From Pseudalgibacter alginicilyticus (lineage in GTDB: Bacteria > Bacteroidota > Bacteroidia > Flavobacteriales > Flavobacteriaceae), in the NCBI RefSeq assembly GCF_001310225.1, contig NZ_CP012898.1, positions 744,001-808,000 of the forward strand: a DNA stretch of 64,000 bases, read 5' to 3'. The notes under the pieces are model-generated. The model was not told where the DNA came from. It saw nothing but the letters and a program-made list of their open reading frames with translations, and did not search any database. Below, piece by piece: positions 26,586-34,479 of this stretch (positions are counted from its first letter, which is position 1; each line of letters opens with the position of its first letter). The position numbers were made by a program, and so were the translations under genes.

Positions 26586-27140
26586 ATGAAAATTTTAATT
26601 TTAGCTACCCTCACATTATTTATATCACTTAGTGTATCGGGGCAAGTAAAACCAAAAGAAATAAAAGAAGAAATTGAAGTAAAAACAATAAAAGTTAACA
26701 ATGGTGAAAAAATTACAGAAAATAAAGTAAGGGTTATCACCAGAGAAGAAGCTGATATTGAATTGGATGAAAATGACGCTCAAAAAGTAAATCAAAACCG
26801 AATAAAAGCTAATGTAAAAGTGAATAAAACAATTTCGGTTGATAATGATTCCGATAATAATTATGATACACAATCAACAGCGTTGTATTATAAAATAGGA
26901 AACAATCAATACCAATTTGTTCCAAATGAAAACGGTTTTGATATAGGTATAAACAATAATCCTTCTGACTTTAAAAAATTAGAATCAGCATGGCATTCAA
27001 GTTCTAAAGGACACTATATTATAAATGGAGAATTTTATAATGGGCTTGGGTATTTTGATGATGAAAACAATTTAATTGTGGATTACTATAATGAAAACAC
27101 AAATAAAGTGGAAACGAAAACCTATAGCAGTAAGAAATAA
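26586..27140 (+). CDS. small secreted protein of unknown function
   Basis: A 184-residue protein with a clear signal peptide (about 1-19, ending LSVSGQ). The mature part is rich in Lys, Glu and Asn (KPKEIKEEIEVKTIKVNNGEKITENKVRV) and later has YYKIGNNQYQFVPNENGFDIG and GHYIINGEFYNGLGYFDDENN, which look like beta-strands. No family was recognised. It is a single gene with its own terminator. A periplasmic or surface role is all that can be inferred. Confidence 0.65.
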   Translation: MKILILATLTLFISLSVSGQVKPKEIKEEIEVKTIKVNNGEKITENKVRVITREEADIELDENDAQKVNQNRIKANVKVNKTISVDNDSDNNYDTQSTALYYKIGNNQYQFVPNENGFDIGINNNPSDFKKLESAWHSSSKGHYIINGEFYNGLGYFDDENNLIVDYYNENTNKVETKTYSSKK

Positions 27141-27163
27141 TTACAATATTATAATACAAATAT

Positions 27164-27188
27164 AAAGTCCTATTTTAAGTGGGACTTT
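27164..27188 (+). terminator. rho-independent terminator after the secreted protein
   Basis: A 7-bp stem (AAAGTCC / GGACTTT) with an AT-rich loop and a short T-run, about 25 bases past the stop codon. Confidence 0.65.
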
Positions 27189-27217
27189 TGTATTTTAGGC
27201 CCTAAATAATACATTTT

Positions 27218-27898
27218 ATGACTCCAAGAATCATCCCAAAAGAAACTTTAGACTTTTTAAAAAAATTGGAAAAAAATAATAATCGTGAATGGTTTAATGA
27301 GCATAAAAAAGAATTTAAGGCTATTGAAGATAAAGTTAAAGATGTTTATAATAGTATTTTTGAGTCCTTAAAAACACATGACGATGTTGATAAAATAAAA
27401 ATATTTAGGATTTATCGTGATGTACGCTTTTCAAAAAATAAAGCTCCATACAAAACACATTTTGGAGGATCTTTTCATAGAACAAAACCTCAACTGAGAG
27501 GTGGGTATTATTTACAAATACAGCCAAACGACAAATCATTTATTGCGACTGGTTTTTGGGCCCCTAATAAAGAAGATTTATTAAGAGTGCGAAAAGAGTT
27601 TGAAATAGATGATTCTGAAATACGTGACATTTTAAACAATAAAATATTTAAAAATGTTTGGGGCAATATTGTAGGAGATGAAGTTACAACCGCACCTCGA
27701 GGGTTTAACAAAGAACATGAAGCCATTGACTTAATAAGAAAAAAGCAATTTATATTCATAAAAAAATATACCGACAAGGAAATACTAGAACCCAATTTTA
27801 TTGAAAACGTAAATGACGCTTTTAAAATAATTCGCCCGTACTTTAACTATATGAGTGAGGTACTAACAACTGATTTAAACGGAGAGTCTACAATATGA
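27218..27898 (+). CDS. DUF2461 domain-containing protein
   Basis: A 226-residue protein of the DUF2461/TIGR02453 family, recognised by FLKKLEKNNNREWFNEHK (14-31), IYRDVRFSKNKAPYKTHFGG and GGYYLQIQPNDKSFIATGFWAP. The family is widespread in Bacteroidota and other bacteria and its biochemical function is unknown. No signal peptide or membrane helix is seen, so it is probably cytoplasmic. It is a single gene, starting 29 bases after the preceding terminator. Confidence 0.85.
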   Translation: MTPRIIPKETLDFLKKLEKNNNREWFNEHKKEFKAIEDKVKDVYNSIFESLKTHDDVDKIKIFRIYRDVRFSKNKAPYKTHFGGSFHRTKPQLRGGYYLQIQPNDKSFIATGFWAPNKEDLLRVRKEFEIDDSEIRDILNNKIFKNVWGNIVGDEVTTAPRGFNKEHEAIDLIRKKQFIFIKKYTDKEILEPNFIENVNDAFKIIRPYFNYMSEVLTTDLNGESTI

Positions 27899-28108
27899 TC
27901 CCACCAAGTCTATGAATTTTCAATATGGTGTAGACAGAGAACATAAATATCACCTAAGACACATCCATAAAAAGTATTATTAAAAGCACTAAGGAGAGTT
28001 TTTCTAAAAAATAGTCATAGAGTATTAAAACATCTAAAAATACGTATACAAAGAGCTCAGTACTTAATACATGTTAATCTTTAAAAATAAAAAAATATTT
28101 TCAACAAA

Positions 28109-28138
28109 AAAAGCCCTTCAATAAATTGAAAGGCTTTT
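28109..28138 (-). terminator. terminator after tRNA-His
   Basis: On the minus strand a 12-bp stem with one mismatch (AAAAGCCTTTCA / TGAAGGGCTTTT) and a six-base loop is followed by a T-run, directly past the 3' end of the tRNA gene. Confidence 0.75.
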
Positions 28139-28145
28139 ATTTTTG

Positions 28146-28219
28146 GGTGGAAGACCGGATTCGAACCGGCGACCCTTGGTACCACAAACCAATGCTCTAA
28201 CCAACTGAGCTACAACCAC
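28146..28219 (-). tRNA. tRNA-His (GTG)
   Basis: The minus strand folds as a tRNA with the D-arm GCTCAGTTGGTTAGAGC, the anticodon arm TTGGT-TTGTGGT-ACCAA giving anticodon GTG, and the T-arm GCCGGTTCGAATCCGGT. The base before the acceptor stem is G, as expected for the G-1 of tRNA-His. CCA is not fully encoded. Confidence 0.95.
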
Positions 28220-28335
28220 CATGTAACTTACATTTTGTAATGCGTGTGCAAATGTAAATGATTTACACGGTATCTACAAAAACTTTTTTCAATATTTTTT
28301 GCATAAAATAAAAAATAAAATACTTAAAATTCTAA

Positions 28336-29055
28336 CTATTTAATATCGAACAAACTATCAACAGCTATGTAACGTTCCACTGAAAAACCTTCAGCATGCT
28401 CAACTCCTATTAAGCGCCCTAAATCTCTTAACCTATAAACAACACTATCAGTAAAATTTTTATTTGAAATAGGTGTTTCTGGTTCTTTACTGTTCACATC
28501 AAAAAACTGTGTTTTATAAGCCATAACTGAGGCTACTTTTTTATCTACATACCCAGTAACATCCACCACAAAATCAGGTTCTATATTTTTCCATTGTATG
28601 TAATGATACACTTGTTTGGGACGCCAAGGAACTTGAACAATATTTTGATCAGTTTTTGTTTCTATTTTTATCAAACCACTCAAAAAACAAGCATCACTTA
28701 CCAACTTACTGCCTTTACCGTGATCTATATGCCTATCATCAATCGCATTACAGATTACCAAATCTGGTTGATACTTTCTAATCATTTTAATAATTTCCAA
28801 TTGATGATTTCTATCATTGATAAAAAAACCATCAGCAAACTTTAGGTTTTCTCTGATCAAAACCCCCAATATTTTAGCAGCTTCAGTAGCTTCCTTATCT
28901 CTTGTTTCGGCAGTACCACGGGTTCCCAATTCACCTCGGGTTAAATCTATAATGCCCACCTTCTTTCCCTTAGCAATTTCTTTTGCTAGCGTTGCTCCAC
29001 AACCTAATTCTACATCGTCTGGATGTGCACCAAAAGCAAGAATATCTAATTTCAT
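28336..29055 (-). CDS. bshB1: bacillithiol biosynthesis deacetylase BshB1
   Basis: A 239-residue zinc-dependent PIG-L/LmbE deacetylase that removes acetyl from GlcNAc-malate in bacillithiol synthesis. The zinc motif AFGAHPDDVELGCG (7-20) and DLTRGELGTRGTAETRDKEA are characteristic of BshB1 in Bacteroidota, as is DDRHIDHGKGS with the second zinc histidine. No signal peptide, so cytoplasmic. It stands alone, downstream of no other bsh gene in this window. It is a different branch of the family from the PIG-L half of the NagB fusion at 17646-19559. Confidence 0.92.
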   Translation of the reverse strand: MKLDILAFGAHPDDVELGCGATLAKEIAKGKKVGIIDLTRGELGTRGTAETRDKEATEAAKILGVLIRENLKFADGFFINDRNHQLEIIKMIRKYQPDLVICNAIDDRHIDHGKGSKLVSDACFLSGLIKIETKTDQNIVQVPWRPKQVYHYIQWKNIEPDFVVDVTGYVDKKVASVMAYKTQFFDVNSKEPETPISNKNFTDSVVYRLRDLGRLIGVEHAEGFSVERYIAVDSLFDIK

Positions 29056-29379
29056 ATATTCACTTAATTTATTACCAAATTACTATTTTTTAACTTTATT
29101 TACTTCTAATTAAATCATATTTATTTAAATATATTACAAATACTTAAAAACACCTTACTACTATTACGTTTTCGTTTTCAGTATTTACATTCAAGTGTAT
29201 TAAAAACTCCTAATAATTTAAAAATAACGTACATTTTTAAAGTATGATTTTAGTCATAATATTTAGCAACCTTCTACTGTAATTTTACTGTATAATTAAA
29301 AAACACTATTTAAAGTGCTAAAGCTAGCAAATAATTATATAAAAAGTTATAAATAATAAGAACCTTAAAATAGAATAAA
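29056..29379. other. intergenic region upstream of pckA with a CRP-like palindrome
   Basis: A 324-base gap between divergent bshB1 and pckA. The only structured element noticed is TATGA-N6-TCATA at 29243-29258, which has the geometry of a CRP/FNR-family site, 122 bases before the pckA start. No exact TAnnTTTG element was seen. Confidence 0.4.
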
Positions 29380-31008
29380 ATGAAAACAATTGAAGAAAAA
29401 GGCCAAGTAGATTTAACGAAGTATGGCTTAAAAGACGTAAATGTGCATTGGAACTTATCACCTGAAGAATTACAAAAAATAACAGTTGATAAAGGAATGG
29501 GTAGAGAAACAAAAAACGGAACACTTGCTATCAATACTGGAAAATTCACAGGACGTTCACCTCAAGACCGTTTTATTGTAAAAGATGATTATACTGCAGA
29601 TAAAGTTTGGTGGGGAAAAACAAATAAACCAGTATCTACTGAAAACTTCAATAAATTAAAAAGCGAAATTACTACATACCTTTCTGGAAAAGAAATTTAT
29701 GCACGAGATGGATATGTATGTGCAGATCCTGAATTTAGAACAAATATTAGAACAGTAACTGAATTACCATGGTCAAATATGTTTGTTTATAACATGTTTT
29801 TAAGACCAAGTGAGAAAGAATTAGAAAACTTTAAAGAGGATTGGTTAATTCTTTGTGCTCCAGGTTATGAATGTCCAGACCCAAAAGCCTATGGTATTCG
29901 TCAAGGTAATTTCTCTATTTTAGACTTTACACAAAAAATAGCTATAATTGGAGGTTCTGCCTATACTGGTGAAATGAAGAAAGGTATTTTTTCTGCATTA
30001 AATATGATTTTACCAGTTGAAAGAGATGTTTTACCAATGCACTGTTCTGCTAATGTTGGTAAATTTGGAGATACTGCAATTTTCTTCGGATTATCAGGTA
30101 CTGGAAAAACAACCTTATCTGCAGATCCTGAACGTAAATTAATTGGTGATGATGAGCATGGATGGACTGCTGATAATAATATTTTCAACTTTGAAGGTGG
30201 ATGTTATGCAAAAGTAATTGACCTATCTGAAGAAAAAGAGCCAGATATTTTTAGAGCAGTAAAACCTGGTGCTATACTTGAAAACATTGTTTTTAAAGCT
30301 GATGGTGAACCTGACTATATGGATGGTAGTATCACTCAAAACACACGTGTAAGTTACCCAATTCATCATATTGATAATATTCAAGAAACACTGTATGCTA
30401 ATAACCCTAAAAATATTTTCTTTTTAACATGTGATGCTTTTGGGGTATTACCTCCAGTATCAAAATTAACTCCTGGTCAAGCCGCTTATCATTTTATTTC
30501 TGGTTATACAGCAAAAGTTGCAGGAACAGAAGCAGGAATTACAGAACCAGTACCATCATTCTCTGCTTGTTTTGGAGAACCTTTTATGCCTCTACACCCT
30601 ACAGTTTATGGTGAAATGTTAAGTAAAAAAATGACAGAAGCAGGTGTTAATGTATGGTTAATTAATACTGGATGGAGCGCAGGACCTTATGGTGTTGGTT
30701 CACGTATAAAATTAAAATATACAAGAGCTATGATTACTGCAATTCTTAATGGAGAATTAGAAAATGTTGATTACGAACAAAACTTTATTTTTGGATTATT
30801 TATGCCTAAATACTGCCCAGGGGTACCAACAGAGATTTTAGATCCTATGAATACTTGGTTGCAAAAAGGCGCTTACGTTGGAAAAGCTATTCAATTAGCC
30901 CACTCTTTCCACTTAAATTTTGAGAAATTTGCACAGCAAGCATCTGAACAAATTATTGAAGGTGGACCACTAATTGATGAACACCATCACTTACACGAAA
31001 ACATTTAA
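29380..31008 (+). CDS. pckA: phosphoenolpyruvate carboxykinase (ATP)
   Basis: Converts oxaloacetate and ATP to phosphoenolpyruvate, CO2 and ADP, the entry step of gluconeogenesis. The 542-residue length is normal. Motifs include the substrate-binding GRSPQDRFIV (58-67), MHCSANVG (220-227) with the metal-binding residue region, the kinase-type P-loop GLSGTGKTT (237-245), and LIGDDEHGW. It is a single gene closed by a terminator. A CRP-like palindrome lies upstream, which would suit carbon control but is unproven. Confidence 0.97.
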   Translation: MKTIEEKGQVDLTKYGLKDVNVHWNLSPEELQKITVDKGMGRETKNGTLAINTGKFTGRSPQDRFIVKDDYTADKVWWGKTNKPVSTENFNKLKSEITTYLSGKEIYARDGYVCADPEFRTNIRTVTELPWSNMFVYNMFLRPSEKELENFKEDWLILCAPGYECPDPKAYGIRQGNFSILDFTQKIAIIGGSAYTGEMKKGIFSALNMILPVERDVLPMHCSANVGKFGDTAIFFGLSGTGKTTLSADPERKLIGDDEHGWTADNNIFNFEGGCYAKVIDLSEEKEPDIFRAVKPGAILENIVFKADGEPDYMDGSITQNTRVSYPIHHIDNIQETLYANNPKNIFFLTCDAFGVLPPVSKLTPGQAAYHFISGYTAKVAGTEAGITEPVPSFSACFGEPFMPLHPTVYGEMLSKKMTEAGVNVWLINTGWSAGPYGVGSRIKLKYTRAMITAILNGELENVDYEQNFIFGLFMPKYCPGVPTEILDPMNTWLQKGAYVGKAIQLAHSFHLNFEKFAQQASEQIIEGGPLIDEHHHLHENI

Positions 31009-31025
31009 TAGGTTCTTATTTATCT

Positions 31026-31057
31026 AAAAAGGAGTTCAATTTTGAGCTCCTTTTTTT
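31026..31057 (+). terminator. rho-independent terminator after pckA
   Basis: A 9-bp stem with one G-T pair (GGAGTTCAA / TTGAGCTCC), short loop and seven T, 18 bases after the pckA stop. The A-run on the other side means it may also serve the convergent rlmF gene. Confidence 0.8.
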
Positions 31058-31105
31058 ATTAATATTATCATATAAATGAAAATTAATATACCTTTAAAAT
31101 ATTTT

Positions 31106-31981
31106 TTACTGAAAAGTCCATGCCACAATTCTTGATATTTTGTTACCCTGACTCATATGAATTGTTTTAATATCTGTTACACCGAGTTTATTTAAGGACA
31201 TATACATACTTTTAACTAACTCTTTTTTAGAAACTAAAGTTGTATACCAAACACATTGTTTTTTAAATAATGAGCTTTCATATAAATAATTATGAATAAA
31301 AGATTTTTCTCCTCCATTATACCATAACTCATTTTTTGTCCCCGCAAAATTCCTTATGGCCTTACCTGCTATTTTTAAACCCTGTAATTTTTTGGTTGTA
31401 GCTTCTAAAGCCTCTGCTTCCGATTTATAAAATGGTGGATTACACATGGAAACAGAAAACATGTCATCTGTTTTTAAGACATTTTTAAAAATTTGTAACT
31501 TATTCTTTTGATGTCTTAACGTTATATCATCTTGCAGTTGATTTTTATCTATATTCTTTTGTGCTATTTTTAAAGACTCTTTGTCAATGTCTGTAGCTAC
31601 AAAAGTCCAGTTATATTCGGCATTTCCTAAAATAGGGTATATACAAGTAGCCCCTGTACCAATATCCAAAACACGAACATTGCTTCTTATTCCTGAATTA
31701 TCTAATAAATCTGAAATATGGTGAATATAATCTACGCGTCCCGGAATTGGAGGACACAGATTAGTGTCCAAGAATTCCCAAAAAGTAATATTATAATGTT
31801 TTATCAATAAAGCTGTGTTAAGAGCTTTTACGGCTTTTGGGTTGGTAAAATCAATTGTTTTATTATTATAAGTATTAATAAAAACAAAAGGTAACAATTC
31901 AGGTGATGCTTTACATAAATCATGCAAATCATATCCTAATTTATGCTTATTTTTTGAATGAAAACCTGTTTCTTTTTTCAT
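31106..31981 (-). CDS. rlmF: 23S rRNA (adenine(1618)-N6)-methyltransferase RlmF
   Basis: Methylates A1618 of 23S rRNA with S-adenosylmethionine. The ATG at 31981 gives 291 residues; a TTG two codons upstream is less likely. The protein has FHSKNKHKLGYDLHDLC at the start, the SAM-binding motif VLDIGTGATCIYP (about 103-115), the acidic loop ATDIDKESL and the catalytic tetrad-containing SMCNPPFYKS. GLKIAGKAIRNFAGTKNELWYNGGE matches the RlmF-specific region. It is convergent with pckA. Confidence 0.9.
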   Translation of the reverse strand: MKKETGFHSKNKHKLGYDLHDLCKASPELLPFVFINTYNNKTIDFTNPKAVKALNTALLIKHYNITFWEFLDTNLCPPIPGRVDYIHHISDLLDNSGIRSNVRVLDIGTGATCIYPILGNAEYNWTFVATDIDKESLKIAQKNIDKNQLQDDITLRHQKNKLQIFKNVLKTDDMFSVSMCNPPFYKSEAEALEATTKKLQGLKIAGKAIRNFAGTKNELWYNGGEKSFIHNYLYESSLFKKQCVWYTTLVSKKELVKSMYMSLNKLGVTDIKTIHMSQGNKISRIVAWTFQ

Positions 31982-32057
31982 GTTCAATAATTATACTTTA
32001 AATATACTCTCAAAATAATAAGTCCGCTGCATAAAAGTTCAAACAATAATATAAAAA

Positions 32058-32082
32058 AACCCGAAAGCCATACTTTCGGGTT
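32058..32082 (-). terminator. rho-independent terminator after the coiled-coil membrane protein
   Basis: A perfect 10-bp stem (AACCCGAAAG / CTTTCGGGTT) with a 5-base loop, followed on the minus strand by seven T. It is 23 bases past the stop at 32106. Confidence 0.88.
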
Positions 32083-32105
32083 AGAAATATTAAGTAATAT
32101 ATTAT

Positions 32106-32990
32106 CTATTTAAGTGTAAACTCAGAAGTTGCTACTAAATCTTTTTCATTAAATACATTAACAATATAACGTCCACTTTCAAAATCTGCATCGTCTTTAC
32201 TTGTAACAAACTCACAAATATTTAAGTTAGCATTCTCGTAATTAAATTTACTAATCATACTATAGTTAAGAGTTAAATCTTCAAACTGAACTTGGTCATT
32301 AGATCCTAAAATATTGTTTTGGGGATCTACCACTTGAACATATAACTCTTGGTTACCAGACTGCACTAATTTATTTTTAGCAACTGTAAAACAAACTCTA
32401 ATTTTATCAGTACGTCTTGCTCTTTCTGTAGGGATTAGTTTTCCAGAGGTTCTTTCAATTACTCCAAAACCTTTTAACTCAACAGCTCCTAAAACAGCTG
32501 CATTTTTAACAACTTCAGCTAACGCAGTATTTTGAACCAACAAGGAATCTGTAAAAATAGAACGCTCTTCCAAACGCACACGTGTGCTATCCAAAGAAGT
32601 TGCCAAATATGAGTTTTCAACTCTCAAAGAATCATTTAATGCTAATAAAGCATCCATTTCTTTTTGTAAAGAAGTGTATTTTTGTTTGTATCTCCAAAGC
32701 GTTTTAACATTAGAGTCAGACATTGCTAAAGAATCAATGAGGCCTTGTATACGATTTCTAGCATCAATTAAATCTGAATTTGCTACTTTATTTTCACTTA
32801 TAGCAATATCATATTGTTTTGCCATAGCATTTAAATCGTTCATTACCAATTGCTTTTCTTCCATCAAGTCATTTTGAACTTTTTCACTGTTTTTATACAG
32901 ATTCATAGTATAAAAACCCGTTGCTAAAAATAAAACCAAAGCAATACCTAAAGCTACTTTTAATCCTATATTACTTTTATTATCTTCCAT
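32106..32990 (-). CDS. membrane-anchored coiled-coil protein of unknown function
   Basis: A 294-residue protein with a short cytoplasmic N-terminus, one transmembrane helix (about 10-30, VALGIALVLFLATGFYTM), a long coiled coil (about 35-165, rich in Leu, Glu, Lys and Ser) and a C-terminal beta-rich domain (about 170-294) with KIRVCFTVAKNKLV and ELYVQVVDPQNNILG. Similar proteins are common in Flavobacteriaceae and are sometimes named after partitioning proteins, but I see no ATPase motif. The layout suggests an inner-membrane protein projecting into the periplasm. Single gene with its own terminator. Confidence 0.7.
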   Translation of the reverse strand: MEDNKSNIGLKVALGIALVLFLATGFYTMNLYKNSEKVQNDLMEEKQLVMNDLNAMAKQYDIAISENKVANSDLIDARNRIQGLIDSLAMSDSNVKTLWRYKQKYTSLQKEMDALLALNDSLRVENSYLATSLDSTRVRLEERSIFTDSLLVQNTALAEVVKNAAVLGAVELKGFGVIERTSGKLIPTERARRTDKIRVCFTVAKNKLVQSGNQELYVQVVDPQNNILGSNDQVQFEDLTLNYSMISKFNYENANLNICEFVTSKDDADFESGRYIVNVFNEKDLVATSEFTLK

Positions 32991-33212
32991 AATTACTATT
33001 TTTTTAATTGTTGTTTTTAAGAGTTTATATGTTATTTTTTTATACCGTATTAAATAAATATTGGTATTTGACTTATATACGTTTAACTTAAATTATTAGA
33101 TGTTTTATTGAAACCCCAGAATTAGGCTATACAAATAAAAAAACAAAAAAAACTGATTTACAGCAGTTTAACTAATAAAAAGTATAGGTAAATTTTTGTT
33201 AAAATAAAATCA

Positions 33213-33797
33213 TCATTCTAATAATTTATGAATCTGTGCATACTGTAATAAGATAATTGTTCTAACATCATTAATTTCACCAGAATTCAACATATTTAAA
33301 GCTTCACTAAAAGGCAATTCAAGTACCTCAATATCTTCATGTTCGCTACTTAAACCACCTCCTTTACTAACTTTCATATCGTCTGTGTAGGAACCAATAA
33401 AAAAGTACATTTTTTCAGTTAAAACTCCAGGAGAGGTATATGCTTCAAATACTTTTTTTACTTCTTTAATTCTATAACCAACTTCTTCTTCAGTTTCTCT
33501 AATAATACAGGCTTCAGGATCATCTTTATCTAACATTCCTGCACAAACTTCAATTAAATAACCATCACCATTGTCATTCATATAGGTTGGCATTCTGAAT
33601 TGTTTAGTTAAAATTATGGTTTGCTTTTGTTTATTATATAGCAAAATACCTGCTCCATCACCCCTGTTATAAACTTCACGCATTTGAGTTACCCATTTAC
33701 CGTTACTCATTAAATAATCAAAATTAATTCTATTGAGAATGTAATAATTGTCAGAAAGGAGCTTGCTTTTAATGTTTTTTATATGATTACTTGCCAT
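33213..33797 (-). CDS. Nudix hydrolase, GDP-mannose pyrophosphatase (NudK)-like
   Basis: A 194-residue Nudix protein from the ATG at 33797; the longer frame starts with TTG. The Nudix box runs from Gly87 with the core RETEEEVG (100-107). Surrounding sequence (GDGAGILLYNKQKQTIILTKQFRMPTY and AYTSPGVLTEKMYFFIGSY) matches the NudK/ADP-sugar branch, which hydrolyses GDP-mannose or other nucleotide sugars. Cytoplasmic, single gene. It is 22 kb from the mannose locus, so no link is claimed. Confidence 0.85.
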   Translation of the reverse strand: MASNHIKNIKSKLLSDNYYILNRINFDYLMSNGKWVTQMREVYNRGDGAGILLYNKQKQTIILTKQFRMPTYMNDNGDGYLIEVCAGMLDKDDPEACIIRETEEEVGYRIKEVKKVFEAYTSPGVLTEKMYFFIGSYTDDMKVSKGGGLSSEHEDIEVLELPFSEALNMLNSGEINDVRTIILLQYAQIHKLLE

Positions 33798-34127
33798 ACT
33801 CAAAATTTGGGGTTTGTTTACACCTATTTAGCTATTAATTTCTATTAACCTAAATATGCTTATTTCGGTAAGCAATTTCGTTAAAATAAATCAGTTTTAA
33901 AAGTAAAAATCAGTTACTGTTTCATATTGCTTTTAATTAAACTTTTTATATTAAAACAAAGGCATCATAAATTCTTTGTATAGGAAGTCCATTTACTGTT
34001 TGATTTTATTGAAGTTTTAAACATTATAATGTGTATAAAAAACCCTTAGATCAATCATTTTTAATTGTTTAGTCATTAAAAAACCAATACCTTTGGTACT
34101 GCTATTAATACGAATGTAATAACACAC
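33798..34127. other. intergenic stretch with no recognised feature
   Basis: A 330-base AT-rich gap between divergent genes. It should hold promoters for the Nudix gene and the small membrane protein, but no exact TAnnTTTG with a matching -33 element was found, and no hairpin stands out. Confidence 0.45.
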
Positions 34128-34373
34128 ATGTTTACAGGTTACATAACTTTATTTTTCCTAAAATTATCATTATTCAATCAAAACCAAATTGTTATTGGGC
34201 TTTCAATAGTTGTTGGTTTTTTTCTTATCCTTTTAATTTTAGGTGTTAGAAAATCTTTTCTATTAAAAAAAGAAAATGACCGCTTAAATAAAATAAGTGA
34301 GCAACAAGCTGAAGATGACAAAAATAAGACATACAAAGATTTTACCGAAGGACATATGTACAGTAACAAATAA
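34128..34373 (+). CDS. small membrane protein of unknown function
   Basis: An 81-residue protein with one or two hydrophobic segments (about 3-15 and 21-40) and a charged tail (KKENDRLNKISEQQAEDDKNK) that could form a short coiled coil. The ATG start is followed by a clean frame, and a strong terminator comes 38 bases after the stop, which supports a real gene. The opposite-strand frame over the same bases is a shadow. No family recognised. Confidence 0.6.
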   Translation: MFTGYITLFFLKLSLFNQNQIVIGLSIVVGFFLILLILGVRKSFLLKKENDRLNKISEQQAEDDKNKTYKDFTEGHMYSNK

Positions 34374-34411
34374 AAAACTATTAAACATTTATTAATTTAG
34401 TTTGTACTCAC

Positions 34412-34439
34412 AAAAAAGCCTGCAATGCAGGCTTTTTTG
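34412..34439. terminator. bidirectional terminator between the small membrane protein and ettA
   Basis: A perfect 12-bp stem (AAAAAAGCCTGC and complement) with T-runs on both strands lies between two convergent genes and can serve both. Confidence 0.9.
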
Positions 34440-34479
34440 TTATTTAAAAACATAATCAGGTTATTAGAAATAAACATAA

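Noticed and set aside
28336-29055. bshB1 as a second GlcNAc deacetylase of the N-glycan locus
   Set aside because: Its sequence signature is that of bacillithiol synthesis and it lies outside the locus terminator without the regulator motif.
33213-33797. Nudix GDP-mannose hydrolase as part of mannose use
   Set aside because: It is 8 kb beyond the locus end, has no motif upstream and the family is common housekeeping.
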